From NCBI GenBank assembly GCA_903900155.1, contig CAIUMD010000019.1:1-64000 (forward strand): a stretch of 64,000 bases of DNA, given 5' to 3'. This stretch comes from an uncultured Caulobacterales bacterium. Its GTDB lineage: Bacteria > Pseudomonadota > Alphaproteobacteria > Caulobacterales > Caulobacteraceae. Shown piece by piece: positions 44,826 through 54,918 of the stretch; within the stretch, counting starts at the first letter, position 1; the number at the start of each line of letters is the position of its first letter. The position numbers and the translations under genes are program-made. The notes under the pieces are model-generated. The model saw nothing but the letters and a program-made list of their open reading frames with translations, made no database searches and had not been told where the DNA came from.

Positions 44826-47126
44826 ATGATGCAGTTTCGAGGCCTTCGCACCCTGGCCCTGGGCGCCAGCGCCCTGACCAGCCTGGTCGCCGGCCAGGCG
44901 TTTGCCCAGGCCAGCGACGCCGGCGCGATCGAGGAAGTGGTCGTCACCGCGCTGAAGCGCTCCACCACCGTCCAGACCACCCCGATCAGCGTCAGCGCGG
45001 TCACCGAAAAGTCGCTGCAAGCCTTGGGCGCGCAAGGCATCCAGGACTATTTCCGCACGGTTCCGAACCTGCAGGTCGACGGCAACTCGCCCACCAGCCG
45101 CCGCCTGACCCTGCGCGGCGTGCGCAGCGCCGGTGAAGCCACGGTCGGCCTCTACTACGACGAAACCCCGCTGACGGGTCCGGCCGGCACCACCGCCGAC
45201 GCCAGCTCGACCAGCGCCGACGTGAACCTGTTCGACGCCGAGCGCATCGAAGTCCTGCGCGGCCCGCAAGGCACGCTGTACGGCTCGGGCTCGATGGGCG
45301 GCACCCTGCGGGTCATCCTCAACAAGCCCGACACCAGCCGCTATGCCGGCGCGGTGGAGGCGCAAGGCACCAGCACCAAGGGCGGCAGCACCGGCTATTC
45401 GGTGAAGGGCATGGTCAACGTGCCGCTGATCGAGGACAAGCTGGCCGCGCGCCTGGTGCTCTACAAGACCGAAGGCGGCGGCTATGTCGACGACGTCATG
45501 CTGAACAAGAAGGACATCAACGACCAGCACTCCAGCGGCGGTCGCCTGATGCTGGGCTTCACGCCCACCGAGAACCTGACGATCAACGCCTCGGGCCTAT
45601 ACCAGAAGACCACCCTGGACGGTCAGAACAGCTGGTATCCGGCCCTGAATAAGGATGCCTATTCGACCAACGCCCGCGTCATCGCCCCGACTAGCGATAA
45701 CCTGCGGATGTACAACGTCACGGGCAAGTGGGACCTGAACTTCGCCACGGTCACGGCGACCTCGTCCTATTACAAGTGGACCCTGCTGCGGAATTCCGAC
45801 TACAGCCCCACCCTGTCGGGCAGCCGCGCCAACGCCACCTCGTGCCGCAACTGGGTCGCCGGCGGTCCAGCGCCGACGGGCTCGACCAACCCGGCCTGTA
45901 CGGCTGCGCAGCTGACGGCCTATACCGCCTATGCCGACAGCCGCACGCCCGGCGCGCTCTACCAGCCGATGGGCCTGACCTCGTGGAACCACGAGCTGCG
46001 CATGACCGGCTCGCTGTTCGACGACAAGGTCGACTGGACGGCCGGCGCCTATCTGGAAAAGCGTGAGGACTACATCGAAAGCAAGGTGGCAAAAGGTGAC
46101 GCGACCACTGGCGTCATCAACCCCAACGACCTGACCGCCTGGCGCCACGTCGGCACCGACACCAAGCAGACCGCCTTCTTCGGCGAGGTCTCGTGGAAAC
46201 CGGTCGACAAGCTGACCCTGACCGGCGGCCTGCGCCGCTTCAAGTACGACAAGACCGTCTCGGGCCAGGTGCTGATCAGCAACTTCATCACCCAGTCCTA
46301 TGTCGGTCCGGCCGCCCAGGTCGACGCCGGCGCGGACGGCTGGGTCAGCAAGCTGAACGCCTCGTACCAGGTCACGTCCGACGTCATGGTCTATGCCGTG
46401 GCGGCCAAGGGCTTCCGCCCTGGCGGCGCCAACAACGTGCCAGGCCTGGCCAGCGCGCTGCTGGGCTACGCGCCCGACAGCCTTTGGAACTACGAAGGCG
46501 GCATCAAGAGCCAGTGGTTCGACCGTCGCCTGACCCTGAATGCGGCGGCCTATCAGATCGACTGGTCGAACATGCAGATCTCGGCCACCAGCGCCAACGG
46601 CGCCTTCAGCTACCTGACCAACGCCGGCAAGGCGCGGATCAAGGGCTTCGAAATCGAGGCCACGGCGCGTCCGATCTCGGGCCTGACGATCAGCGGCACC
46701 GCAGCCTTCGTCGACGCCAAGCTGACGGAAGACCAAGCCAACTCGACCATCCTGATCACCGGCTCGACCGGCCTGCGCGGCGACAAGTTCCCGAACGTGG
46801 CCAAGTACAGCGGCTCAGCCTCGGTCGAGTACACCTGGCCGCTGAAGGGTGAGATGAACGGCCTGCTGCGCGCCGACTACGCCTATGTCGGCGAGTCCGC
46901 CTCGCAGTTCCGTCCGACCTACGTCTACTACGAAAAGCAGGGCGACTACGGCTACGCCAACCTGCGCGCCGGGGTCGAGGGCGCCGACTGGGGCGCCTAC
47001 CTGTTCGTCAACAACGTCACCGACGAAGTGGGTCTGATGAGCGTGACCTCGGCGGTGAACAACCCCAAGCAGGTCGTCAGCATCAACCCGCGCACGGCCG
47101 GCTTCCAGGTCCGCAAGCGCTTCTAA
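44826..47126 (+). CDS. TonB-dependent receptor, STN-less paralogue (766 aa)
   Basis: Signal peptide (ending GQAFAQA), TonB box EEVVVTALKRS, and a plug carrying the same LRGVRSAGEATVGLYYDETP pattern as the preceding receptor; the barrel ends QVRKRF. No STN domain is present. I chose ATG 44826 because AGAGGGGA lies just upstream; the frame can be read from 44772, but that extension overlaps the promoter. It ends at a GC hairpin before the amidohydrolase gene. Confidence 0.92.
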   Translation: MMQFRGLRTLALGASALTSLVAGQAFAQASDAGAIEEVVVTALKRSTTVQTTPISVSAVTEKSLQALGAQGIQDYFRTVPNLQVDGNSPTSRRLTLRGVRSAGEATVGLYYDETPLTGPAGTTADASSTSADVNLFDAERIEVLRGPQGTLYGSGSMGGTLRVILNKPDTSRYAGAVEAQGTSTKGGSTGYSVKGMVNVPLIEDKLAARLVLYKTEGGGYVDDVMLNKKDINDQHSSGGRLMLGFTPTENLTINASGLYQKTTLDGQNSWYPALNKDAYSTNARVIAPTSDNLRMYNVTGKWDLNFATVTATSSYYKWTLLRNSDYSPTLSGSRANATSCRNWVAGGPAPTGSTNPACTAAQLTAYTAYADSRTPGALYQPMGLTSWNHELRMTGSLFDDKVDWTAGAYLEKREDYIESKVAKGDATTGVINPNDLTAWRHVGTDTKQTAFFGEVSWKPVDKLTLTGGLRRFKYDKTVSGQVLISNFITQSYVGPAAQVDAGADGWVSKLNASYQVTSDVMVYAVAAKGFRPGGANNVPGLASALLGYAPDSLWNYEGGIKSQWFDRRLTLNAAAYQIDWSNMQISATSANGAFSYLTNAGKARIKGFEIEATARPISGLTISGTAAFVDAKLTEDQANSTILITGSTGLRGDKFPNVAKYSGSASVEYTWPLKGEMNGLLRADYAYVGESASQFRPTYVYYEKQGDYGYANLRAGVEGADWGAYLFVNNVTDEVGLMSVTSAVNNPKQVVSINPRTAGFQVRKRF

Positions 47127-47135
47127 GAGAAGACC

Positions 47136-47162
47136 GACGGGTGGGCCCCTCGCCCACCCGTC
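47136..47162 (+). terminator. Hairpin after the second TBDR of the third module
   Basis: Perfect 11-bp stem GACGGGTGGGC (47136-47146) with GCCCACCCGTC (47152-47162), 5-base loop, 10 bases after the stop codon. No T-run follows. Confidence 0.6.
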
Positions 47163-47270
47163 AACTTGCGGGTTGCAGTTATCGATTTCTCGAACACAGC
47201 TGAGTGGCGGAAACGAAAATCCCATACGTCGATCCAGTAGTAGCATCGACAAGGTCGGGATCTCATTGTC

Positions 47271-49076
47271 ATGAAGCCTACTCACAAGACCGCCCTGGCG
47301 GCCACGGCGCTGGCCGGAAGCTGGGGACTCGCCGCGTTCGGCATCGCCCAGGCGGCCAAGACCGCGGACGCGCCCGTCGTCGCGATCATGGGCGCGACGG
47401 TCTTCGATGCGACGGGCGCCGCCCCTCACTTGGCCAATGTCATCATCCGCGACGGGCGCATCGCCGAGGTCGGCCCGACCGCGAAGGCGCCGCGCGGCGC
47501 CAAGATGATCGACGCCAAGGGCCAAACCCTGCTGCCGGGTTTCTTCGATCTGCACACCCATTGGACGCCGGGCGGCGTCCCCTCGACCACGCCCCAGATC
47601 GCCGCGGCCTATGTCTCGGCCGGCGTCACCACGGTCAGCGACTTCAACGCCGCGCCAGAGTCGTTCGCGCCGCGCCGCCAATGGTTGTCGACCCTGGTCG
47701 CGCCGCACGTGAACTTCGCCGCGCGCATGAGCACACCGGGCGGCCACGGCGCCGACTGGGCCGACACCGCCACCACCAAGTGGGTCAACACGCCCGAAGC
47801 CGCCCGCGCGGCGGTCAAGGCGCTGATCCCCTACAAGCCCGACTTGATCAAGGCCTTCACCGACGGCTGGCGCTACGGCGTCGCGCCCGACAACACCAGC
47901 ATGGACGAGTGGACCCTGACCGCCCTGGTCGACGAGGCCCGCAAGAACAATCTGAAGGTCTTCACCCACACCGTCAGCGTCGATCGCGGCGAGGTGGCGG
48001 GCCGCTCCAAGGTCGACGTCATCACCCACAGCCTGCAGGACCGTCCGCTGGACGCCGAGGCGATCGCGATTCTCAAGGCTGGCGGCACGGCCGACACCCC
48101 GACCCTGGCGGTCTATGAGCCGGTGAAGCCCGGCCAGCCTGCTCGCGATCCGGACGAGGATCCCCGGGTCAAGCAGAGCTTCAAGAAGTTCGACTACGCC
48201 CTGGGCAACGCCAAGGCGCTGCACGACGCTGGCGTGGTCATCGCGCTTGGCACCGACGCGGGCATGCCGGGCACGCCGCACGGCGTCTCGACCCTGCACG
48301 AGATGGAGCTGATGGTCCGCGCGGGCCTGACCCCGTCGGAGGCCCTGATGGCCGGCACGGCGCTGAGCGCCAAGGTCATCAACCTACAGGACGATCGCGG
48401 CACCATCGAGGTAGGCAAGCGCGCTGACCTCGTGCTGATCAAGGGCGAGCCCTGGAAGACCATCGGCGACGTGCGCAAGACCGACCGCGTCTTCATCGAC
48501 GGCAAACTGGTCTTCGGTCCGGGCGCTGCGCCGATGACCGCCAACCAGGCCACGACCATGCCGTCGATCCCGGCCAAGGCCCAGATCGACGACTTCGAGC
48601 GCGCCGACGGCCGCTCCAGCCTCGACACCCTGCGCACCGACGATCCCGACGGCGGCCTGGACCGCACGGTCGAGATCAGCCAGCGCATCCCGCGCGGCGC
48701 CGACGGTCACGCCCTGTCGATCAACGCCCGCATGGCGATGAAGGCCAAGCCCTATGCCGGGGTGATCATCCCGCTGACGCGCGGCTCGATCCAGCCCGTC
48801 GACGCCCGCGCCTTCAAGGGCGTGCGCTTCGAGGTGCGCGGCGACGGCGACTACGCCCTGGGCGTCAGCGCGTCCAGCGGCCGCTGGGCGGCGCCGTTCA
48901 CGGCGGGCGCGACCTGGCAGACTGTGGAAGTTTCGTTCTCCGCCCTCAAGCTCGCCGGCGAGCGCGGCGCCAAGGGCGAATGGACCGCCTCCGACCTGAC
49001 CGAGGTCGAGTTCATGGGCGGCCGCAAGGGCGGCGAGAAGCTCTGGTTGGAAGTCGACAACGTCGTCTTCTTCTAA
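47271..49076 (+). CDS. Secreted amidohydrolase fused to a CIA30-like domain (601 aa)
   Basis: A signal peptide (residues about 1-29) precedes a metal-dependent amidohydrolase barrel with DLHTHW (H95, H97), FTHTVS, ITHSL and GTDAGMPG, typical of prolidase or imidazolonepropionase-like enzymes. From about residue 440 a beta-sandwich resembling the CIA30 domain follows (IDDFERADGRSSLDT; GVRFEVRGDGDYALG). It stands between two TBDR genes and close to the M20 peptidase regulon, which suits breakdown of peptide-like or amide compounds outside the cytoplasm. No copy of the module's promoter is visible in front of it. Confidence 0.87.
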   Translation: MKPTHKTALAATALAGSWGLAAFGIAQAAKTADAPVVAIMGATVFDATGAAPHLANVIIRDGRIAEVGPTAKAPRGAKMIDAKGQTLLPGFFDLHTHWTPGGVPSTTPQIAAAYVSAGVTTVSDFNAAPESFAPRRQWLSTLVAPHVNFAARMSTPGGHGADWADTATTKWVNTPEAARAAVKALIPYKPDLIKAFTDGWRYGVAPDNTSMDEWTLTALVDEARKNNLKVFTHTVSVDRGEVAGRSKVDVITHSLQDRPLDAEAIAILKAGGTADTPTLAVYEPVKPGQPARDPDEDPRVKQSFKKFDYALGNAKALHDAGVVIALGTDAGMPGTPHGVSTLHEMELMVRAGLTPSEALMAGTALSAKVINLQDDRGTIEVGKRADLVLIKGEPWKTIGDVRKTDRVFIDGKLVFGPGAAPMTANQATTMPSIPAKAQIDDFERADGRSSLDTLRTDDPDGGLDRTVEISQRIPRGADGHALSINARMAMKAKPYAGVIIPLTRGSIQPVDARAFKGVRFEVRGDGDYALGVSASSGRWAAPFTAGATWQTVEVSFSALKLAGERGAKGEWTASDLTEVEFMGGRKGGEKLWLEVDNVVFF

Positions 49077-49081
49077 AGGCC

Positions 49082-49130
49082 GGCGACCATGGCCCGGCGC
49101 GCGGCTTCAAGACCGCGCCCGGGCGTCGCC
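49082..49130 (+). terminator. Long imperfect hairpin after the amidohydrolase
   Basis: GGCGAC (49082-49087) pairs with GTCGCC (49125-49130), with inner GCCCGG/CCGGGC and CGCGG/CCGCG pairing. It starts 5 bases after the stop codon. No T-run follows. Confidence 0.5.
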
Positions 49131-49225
49131 TCCCGAAAGGGATCCGACGGGAAGAAGCGATCGGGTGGGACCAAAATGGACAGCTCCGGCCTTGGGGGAC
49201 GGAGTTCAAGAAGAGGGGAATTGAT

Positions 49226-52200
49226 ATGACCAACACGAAGGCGCTCCGCGCCGCCATGTTCGCGACCTCGGCGCTCTGTGTCGCCTGGGCCGGGCAAGCC
49301 TCCGCCCAGACCGGCGCGCCCGAAAGCACTGTCGAAGAGATCGTGGTCGTCGGCTCGCGCATCGAAGGCGCCAAGGCCACCGCCGCCCTGCCCGTCACCG
49401 TCGTCGACGCCAAGCAGCTGGACGCCGTGGCCGCCAGCTCGGGCGACGACCTGTTCCGCGCCATCCCGCAGATGGGCGACGTGAACTACAACTCCAGCTA
49501 CCTGCCCGGCAGCAGCAACTCGGCCCGCGGCGACATCGGTTCGGTGAACCTGCGCAACCTGGGTTCGGGCAACACCCTGGTGCTGCTGAACGGCCGCCGC
49601 GTGGTCGCCCACCCGACCAGCCAGGCCGACGGCAACAGTCTGGTCCCGACCATCACCTACAACACCAACGCCATCCCGACCTCGGGCCTCAAGCGCCTGG
49701 AAGTCCTGCGCGACGGCGCCGCCGCCATCTACGGCACCGACGCCGTGGCCGGCGTGGTCAACACCGTGCTGAAGGACAATTTCGACGGCGTCGACGTCGA
49801 GGCCCAGTACGGCGCGGCCGAAGGCACGAACCTCAAGGAATACGAGTTCAACGGCCTGTTCGGCCACAATTTCGAGCGCGGCAATCTGACCGCCCTCGTC
49901 AGCTACGACAAACGCACCGAACTGCGGACCACGGACCAGGCCTACACCGCCTCGGCCGACAAGCGCGGCCTGTTCACGGGCACTCGGTTCGACGGCGCGG
50001 CGTCCTTGGACGGCCGTGGCACGGTCACGCCGTGGGGCAGCTTCACAGCCGCCTCGGCGGTGCGGGTCGGCACGACCCTGATCACCAGCTCGGCCGGCGC
50101 CTTCCACGTCCAGCCCACGACCTATCCGGGCAGCCTGGCCACCGTCGGCAACGGCATCAGCATCGACGACGGCGCGCCGGCTACCTCGGGCGACGACCGC
50201 AACCTGCGTTATGACGGGGCCGCCAGCGGCCTGACGGTGATGCCGGCGCTCAAGCGCCTGAACGTCTTCGTCACAGGCCACTACGACGTGACCGACACGA
50301 TCACCGCCTTCGGCGAAGTGGGCGTCTATCAGGCCAAGACCCGCGCCTACCAAGCCCCGGCGACGACCACCTCGGCCCAGGTGATCACCGCCCCGACCAC
50401 GAGCTACTGGAACCCCTTCGGCCCCACGACCTTCAACGGCGCGGCCAACCCCAACCGCCTGGCGGGCATCAACGCTCCGGCCACCGGCCTAGCCGTCACA
50501 CTGACCAGCTACGACTTCGTCGACGCCGGCAAGCAGCAGGTCGACGTCACCAACGACCAGACCCGTTTCCTGGCCGGCCTGCGCGGCGACGCCATGGGTT
50601 GGAAGTGGGAGTCAGCGCTGATGTACTCCCAGGCCAAGGTCAAGGACGTCTCCGACGGCATCAGCGCCACGGCGGCGCAGAAGCAGATCGGCCTGTCGAC
50701 CGCCGACGCCTACAACCCGTTCAACGGCGGCACGGTGGCCAATCCCAGCGTTGGCGACGCCACGCCCGGCAGCCAGGCGGCGATCGACGCGATCCGCTTC
50801 AAGTCCAAGCGCGAGAGCACCAGCTCGCTGGCCTCGTGGGACTTCCGCGTTTCGAAGGCCGACCTGTTCCACCTGCCCGGCGGCGATGTCGGCGTGGCGG
50901 CCGGCGTCGAATGGCGCCGCGAAACCCAGCACGACGACCGCGACGCCCATGTCGACGGCACGATCACCTACACCAACTCGGTCACGGGTGTGACTTACCT
51001 GTCCGATATGGTCGGCACCAGCCCGTCGCCCGATACGAAGGGTTCGCGCAAGGTCAGCTCGGCCTATGTCGAATTCGCCGTGCCGGTGATCTCGCCCGAG
51101 ATGGGCATCCCGCTGGTCCGCAGCGTCGAGCTGCAGCTGGCCGGCCGCGCCGAGAAGTACAGCGACGTCGGTTCGGTGGCCAAGCCCAAGGTCGCGCTGG
51201 CCTGGGACCTGGTCGATGGCTTCCGCGTCCGCGGTTCGTGGGCCCAGGGCTTCAAGGCTCCCAACCTCGAGCAGATCAACGCCACGGTCGTCACCCGCGC
51301 CAACACCCGCACCGACTATGTGCGCTGCGAAGCCGACCTGCGCGCGGGCCGGATCACCAGCTTCAGCAACTGCACCCGCACGCTCAGCGTCCAGGCGCAA
51401 CGCTCGGGCAACCCCGACCTGAAGCCGGAAGACTCCGAGACCATGGGCTTCGGCTTCGTCTTCGAGCCGAAGTTCATCCCGTCGGAATTTGGCCAGTTCA
51501 CGCTGACCACCGACTACTGGCGCGTGAAGCAAAAGGGCATCGTGGGCCTGTTCGGCGAAGGCAACGCCCTGATCCTGGACTACCTGCTGCGTCAGGGCGG
51601 TTCCAGCAACGCCAACGTCGTCCGCGCCGCTCCTACGGCCGACGACACCGCGGCCTTTGCGGGCACCGGCCTGACCCCGGTCGGCACGGTGCTGTATGTC
51701 AAGGACCAGTACGTCAACACCCTGCCGCAAGAGGCCCGCGGCATCGACATCGGCCTGATGTGGCGCAAGCACGGCACGCCGATCGGTGACTTCGACCTCA
51801 GCGTCAACGGCGCCCATCTGATCAAGTTCTACCAGCAGCCCTCGCCACAGATCGCGGCGCTGATGGCGGCCCGCGCGGCCGGCACGATCAATGCCGGCAC
51901 CACGATCACCGGCGGGGGCAGCTACATCCGCCAAAACAGCAAGCCGGACTGGAAGTGGACCGCCGCCCTGAGCTGGAGCCTCGACCAGTTCTCGGCCGGG
52001 GTGTTCACCCAGTACATCTCCGACATCGACGACACGGGCCTGATCGACTCGGCCGGCGCGCCCTGGATCATCGACTCCCAGATCACGGCCAATGTCTACG
52101 GCCAGTACGAATTCACCAAGGGCTGGGCGGCCAATACCCGCCTGAAGCTGGGCGTGCGCAACCTGACCAACGAGGCCCCGCCGCTGTCGTCGAACGGCTA

Positions 52201-52264
52201 TCTGGGCACGGTGTACCAGCCCTATGGCCGGTACTTCTACGCCAGCATCCGCAAGACCTTCTGA
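49226..52264 (+). CDS. TonB-dependent receptor, large (1012 aa)
   Basis: Signal peptide (ending GQASAQT), TonB box EEIVVVGSRIEG, a plug with GSGNTLVLLNGRRV and RLEVLRDGAAAIYGTDA, and a long barrel ending FYASIRKTF. This plug pattern is typical of the second large TBDR branch in Caulobacter-like bacteria. No STN domain. I chose ATG 49226 with AAGAGGGGAATTGAT upstream. The convergent gene downstream encodes a secreted PHP hydrolase, which may act on the same substrate. Confidence 0.92.
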   Translation: MTNTKALRAAMFATSALCVAWAGQASAQTGAPESTVEEIVVVGSRIEGAKATAALPVTVVDAKQLDAVAASSGDDLFRAIPQMGDVNYNSSYLPGSSNSARGDIGSVNLRNLGSGNTLVLLNGRRVVAHPTSQADGNSLVPTITYNTNAIPTSGLKRLEVLRDGAAAIYGTDAVAGVVNTVLKDNFDGVDVEAQYGAAEGTNLKEYEFNGLFGHNFERGNLTALVSYDKRTELRTTDQAYTASADKRGLFTGTRFDGAASLDGRGTVTPWGSFTAASAVRVGTTLITSSAGAFHVQPTTYPGSLATVGNGISIDDGAPATSGDDRNLRYDGAASGLTVMPALKRLNVFVTGHYDVTDTITAFGEVGVYQAKTRAYQAPATTTSAQVITAPTTSYWNPFGPTTFNGAANPNRLAGINAPATGLAVTLTSYDFVDAGKQQVDVTNDQTRFLAGLRGDAMGWKWESALMYSQAKVKDVSDGISATAAQKQIGLSTADAYNPFNGGTVANPSVGDATPGSQAAIDAIRFKSKRESTSSLASWDFRVSKADLFHLPGGDVGVAAGVEWRRETQHDDRDAHVDGTITYTNSVTGVTYLSDMVGTSPSPDTKGSRKVSSAYVEFAVPVISPEMGIPLVRSVELQLAGRAEKYSDVGSVAKPKVALAWDLVDGFRVRGSWAQGFKAPNLEQINATVVTRANTRTDYVRCEADLRAGRITSFSNCTRTLSVQAQRSGNPDLKPEDSETMGFGFVFEPKFIPSEFGQFTLTTDYWRVKQKGIVGLFGEGNALILDYLLRQGGSSNANVVRAAPTADDTAAFAGTGLTPVGTVLYVKDQYVNTLPQEARGIDIGLMWRKHGTPIGDFDLSVNGAHLIKFYQQPSPQIAALMAARAAGTINAGTTITGGGSYIRQNSKPDWKWTAALSWSLDQFSAGVFTQYISDIDDTGLIDSAGAPWIIDSQITANVYGQYEFTKGWAANTRLKLGVRNLTNEAPPLSSNGYLGTVYQPYGRYFYASIRKTF

Positions 52265-52406
52265 CGGCTCGTCCGCGCTCCCTCCGGGGAGCGCGGACAG
52301 GCTCAATGCCGACGGGCAAAGGCGGCGTAGATAAAGCGAAAAACCAACAAACGGAGCGATTTGGAGAGCCGCCGCCGCATGACATCTCAACGACAGACCA
52401 CCCCCT

Positions 52407-53573
52407 CTATCTCAGCATCACCTTGAGGTTCCGCTGCGGATCGACGAAGGCGTTCAACACCTCGGCCTCCAGGGTGAACGCGGCCATGTCCGGGACGTTG
52501 GCGAACTGGATCACGACCTTGCCATGGGCCGGGACCGTCAGCATGCGCGAGTTGGTCAGCGGGCTGGCGGAAAGGCGCAGCTGGAGCGGCATGAAGGCGT
52601 CGTTGTGCAGCTCGACCTGAACCATGTCCTTGGTCAGGAAGCTCTGAGCCCGCGCCTTGCCGGTCATACGCAGCGCCGCGCCGACAATCTGGGACAGTTC
52701 CTGCTCACGGCCGTAGAGCGCCTGGCGATAGAGCGCCGCCGTGCGTTTCTGAAGCATCGCCGCGCGGATGGCCTCGGCTGAGCCGTCCTTGGCCAGCACC
52801 AGGGTCGTGGTGCGGTGCTGGCCTTCCGGGATCTGCATGTCGGCGTCGACGGCGCCGTGGACGTCGGACGCGCCGACGACTGCCAGGCCGTACTTCAGCG
52901 CCATGTCGAAGGCCGCCGCCGAATATTGCGCGCTGTTGGCGATCTCGACGGCGTCGAACAGACCGGCCTTCAGCAGGCCACGCTGCTCGGCGGGCATCAG
53001 CTCGGCCATTGCGGGGTCGAGGCCAGGCAGCGCCCAGGGATGGTTCCAGATGATGACCGCGCCCTGGCCGCGCGCGGCCTTCAAGACCTCGGTCGGATCC
53101 TTGGACATGGTCGGGTCGACCGCCAGGGCGTTGACATCCTTCAGGAACAGGGCGTTGAAGTGGCCCCATGGCATGCCGCGTGTGATCTCGACGCCCGGGA
53201 TCGGCAGGACCTTGGAGCTGATACGGGCCGCCTCTTTCACCGCGATTGCGTACGGGCGATTGTGGTCGTCGGTGACGATGTCGGGGCTGTAGGGATGAGC
53301 CTCGAGGTGGTCAGTGACGGCATAGGCGGCCAGATGGTCCTGCTCGGCCTCCCACAGGCGGAAGCTGGGCCAGACGACGCCGTCGCTGAAGATGGTGTGC
53401 GTGTGGGTGTCGACCGCCAGCACCTGCTCGCCCTTGGCCGTGACCGGGAAGTCGATGCGGCGCGTGTCGTCGGCGCGAGTCCAGGTCCGCTCCGGAGCGG
53501 TCTGGGCGGCGCCGGGCTGGCCGACCAGCAGGGCGAAGATGGCGGCGGTAGCGGCGAGAGACGCTTTCAGCAT
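52407..53573 (-). CDS. Secreted PHP-type metallophosphoesterase (388 aa)
   Basis: Signal peptide to about residue 23. The metal site is DTHTHTIFSDG (H57, H59), VTDHLEAH (D88, H89), WNHPWALPG and GASDVHG. It shows the same motif order as the PHP protein at 35635 but is only distantly alike. I chose ATG 53573; a longer start would enter the shared promoter region. It is divergent from the double-TetR gene, and a TCCGTA direct-repeat site lies 58 bases upstream of its start. Confidence 0.83.
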   Translation of the reverse strand: MLKASLAATAAIFALLVGQPGAAQTAPERTWTRADDTRRIDFPVTAKGEQVLAVDTHTHTIFSDGVVWPSFRLWEAEQDHLAAYAVTDHLEAHPYSPDIVTDDHNRPYAIAVKEAARISSKVLPIPGVEITRGMPWGHFNALFLKDVNALAVDPTMSKDPTEVLKAARGQGAVIIWNHPWALPGLDPAMAELMPAEQRGLLKAGLFDAVEIANSAQYSAAAFDMALKYGLAVVGASDVHGAVDADMQIPEGQHRTTTLVLAKDGSAEAIRAAMLQKRTAALYRQALYGREQELSQIVGAALRMTGKARAQSFLTKDMVQVELHNDAFMPLQLRLSASPLTNSRMLTVPAHGKVVIQFANVPDMAAFTLEAEVLNAFVDPQRNLKVMLR

Positions 53574-53630
53574 GATGGGTCGTCCGGTTGAGTCGGCGTG
53601 ACCTCTATCGACGACATGTGACAACCTCAA

Positions 53631-53644
53631 TACGGATGTACGGA
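53631..53644. promoter_or_regulatory. TCCGTA direct-repeat operator, divergent PHP/TetR region
   Basis: On the minus strand TCCGTA-CA-TCCGTA, an 8-base-period direct repeat. Near copies lie in front of the TBDR at 54919-54932 and 54961-54974. It is placed between the PHP gene and the double-TetR gene and is likely bound by that regulator (inference). Confidence 0.62.
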
Positions 53645-53663
53645 AAACAATGCCTAATTTTCC

Positions 53664-53680
53664 GGTGGATAATATCCACC
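53664..53680. promoter_or_regulatory. Perfect 17-bp palindrome upstream of the double-TetR gene
   Basis: GGTGGATAATATCCACC has 8-bp arms around a central A, 43 bases before the regulator's start. It differs from the TCCGTA repeats, so the region holds two operator types. It is a good candidate for autoregulation. Confidence 0.62.
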
Positions 53681-53723
53681 TTGAAACTAGGGTGCGACCA
53701 CCCGACGACGTCCGAGCCTACGC

Positions 53724-54908
53724 ATGAACAACAAGATCACCGACCTTCAGCCCTTTCTGCGCGCAGCCTTGCCGCTGGTCGCCGCCGACGGACTGAAGGG
53801 TCTCAGCCTGCGGCCGCTGGCCGAACAGCTGGGCACGACCGCGCCAGCATTGATCCGCCGCTTCGGCAGCAAGGACGAGATGGTCACCGCCCTGGTTGAA
53901 GTCGCCATCGCCGAGGATGGGGCCTTCCTCGACGGTTGGCTGGCGCGGATCCGGGCGCTGGAGGTGCGTAACGGCGCGCTGATGGCTGAGGTCGCCGAAG
54001 CGGTGCTGTCCGACCTGGCCGGGCCCGAGGCCGGGCGCACGCGCTTCTATTGTGAACTGCTGCAGGCGGCCGCCTCGCGCCCCGAAATCGCCGAGCCGGT
54101 CGCCGCCTGGTCGGCGCGGCGCCTGGCTTTCTGGCACGCGGCGACGCAGCGCCTGCCCCTGCCGGAGCTCGCCGAGATTCTGCACGGCTTCAGCATCGGC
54201 GACGCCGCCTACAGCCTGGTGCTGGAGGACGTGACCGCCTATCGCTGGCTGCGCCGTTTGAACCTGCGCCGACTGTGTTGCGGCCTGATCCCGACGGACG
54301 CGAGCCAGGACCAGCGCGCCTACGCGACCTTCCGAACCGCATTGGACGACCTCCATGGCGACGAGCCCGCCACACCGCCGATGTCCGACTGGCAGGCCAA
54401 GGCGGCGGGACACATCTCGGCGCTGATCATCGCCGAGGGCGCCGACGCAGTGACGCACCGGGCCATCGCCGCTCGCGCGGGCCTGGCCAACTCGACCTTG
54501 GCCTATCACTTCCCGAAGCAGGAGGACCTTCTGCGGGCCGGCCTGGACGACATCGTGTCCAAGGTTCGCCGCGCGACGGGCGCCACGGCCTCCGACGCGC
54601 CGCCGGACTTCAACCTGACCGCCATCCAGAGCAGCCGCGCGACCCTGGCCCTGGCCCTGGCCGCCGGGCGCATGCCCAGCCTCAAGCCGGTCGCGGCGGA
54701 CCTGCGCCGCCAGCGCGGCGAGAGCTCGGTCTTCTACTACGAGCGACTGTACGGCGAGCGGGTATTCGACGTGGTGGCGTGCCAGGCGCTGTCCCTGACG
54801 GCCATGGGCTGGTTCACGTTGGACGGCCTTCTGGAGCCAACCGCCGCCGGCGGCTTTGGTTTTGATCTGGCCGAGCGCATGCGTGAGACCGCCCTGGCGT
54901 TGCGCTGA
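53724..54908 (+). CDS. Double TetR-family regulator with two DNA-binding modules (394 aa)
   Basis: Two TetR-like halves in one chain. HTH 1 spans residues about 15-55 (LSLRPLAEQLGTTAPALIRRFGSK). HTH 2 spans about 225-280 (VTHRAIAARAGLANSTLAYHFPKQEDLL). Each is followed by a helical ligand/dimer-type region. At 394 residues it is twice the normal TetR length, with no break in frame. It sits between the PHP gene and a TBDR whose promoter regions carry the same TCCGTA repeat, so it probably controls both. A fused dimer that binds direct repeats or two different sites is an attractive reading but is inferred. Confidence 0.87.
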   Translation: MNNKITDLQPFLRAALPLVAADGLKGLSLRPLAEQLGTTAPALIRRFGSKDEMVTALVEVAIAEDGAFLDGWLARIRALEVRNGALMAEVAEAVLSDLAGPEAGRTRFYCELLQAAASRPEIAEPVAAWSARRLAFWHAATQRLPLPELAEILHGFSIGDAAYSLVLEDVTAYRWLRRLNLRRLCCGLIPTDASQDQRAYATFRTALDDLHGDEPATPPMSDWQAKAAGHISALIIAEGADAVTHRAIAARAGLANSTLAYHFPKQEDLLRAGLDDIVSKVRRATGATASDAPPDFNLTAIQSSRATLALALAAGRMPSLKPVAADLRRQRGESSVFYYERLYGERVFDVVACQALSLTAMGWFTLDGLLEPTAAGGFGFDLAERMRETALALR

Positions 54909-54918
54909 TCCGCCAAAT

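Noticed and set aside
49162..49179. A sequence like the GntR operator (GGACCAAAATGG-type half-site) upstream of the TBDR at 49226
   Set aside because: Only the right half and the AAAATGG extension match; the left half is GGGTG where TGGT is expected, and no phosphonate gene is close.
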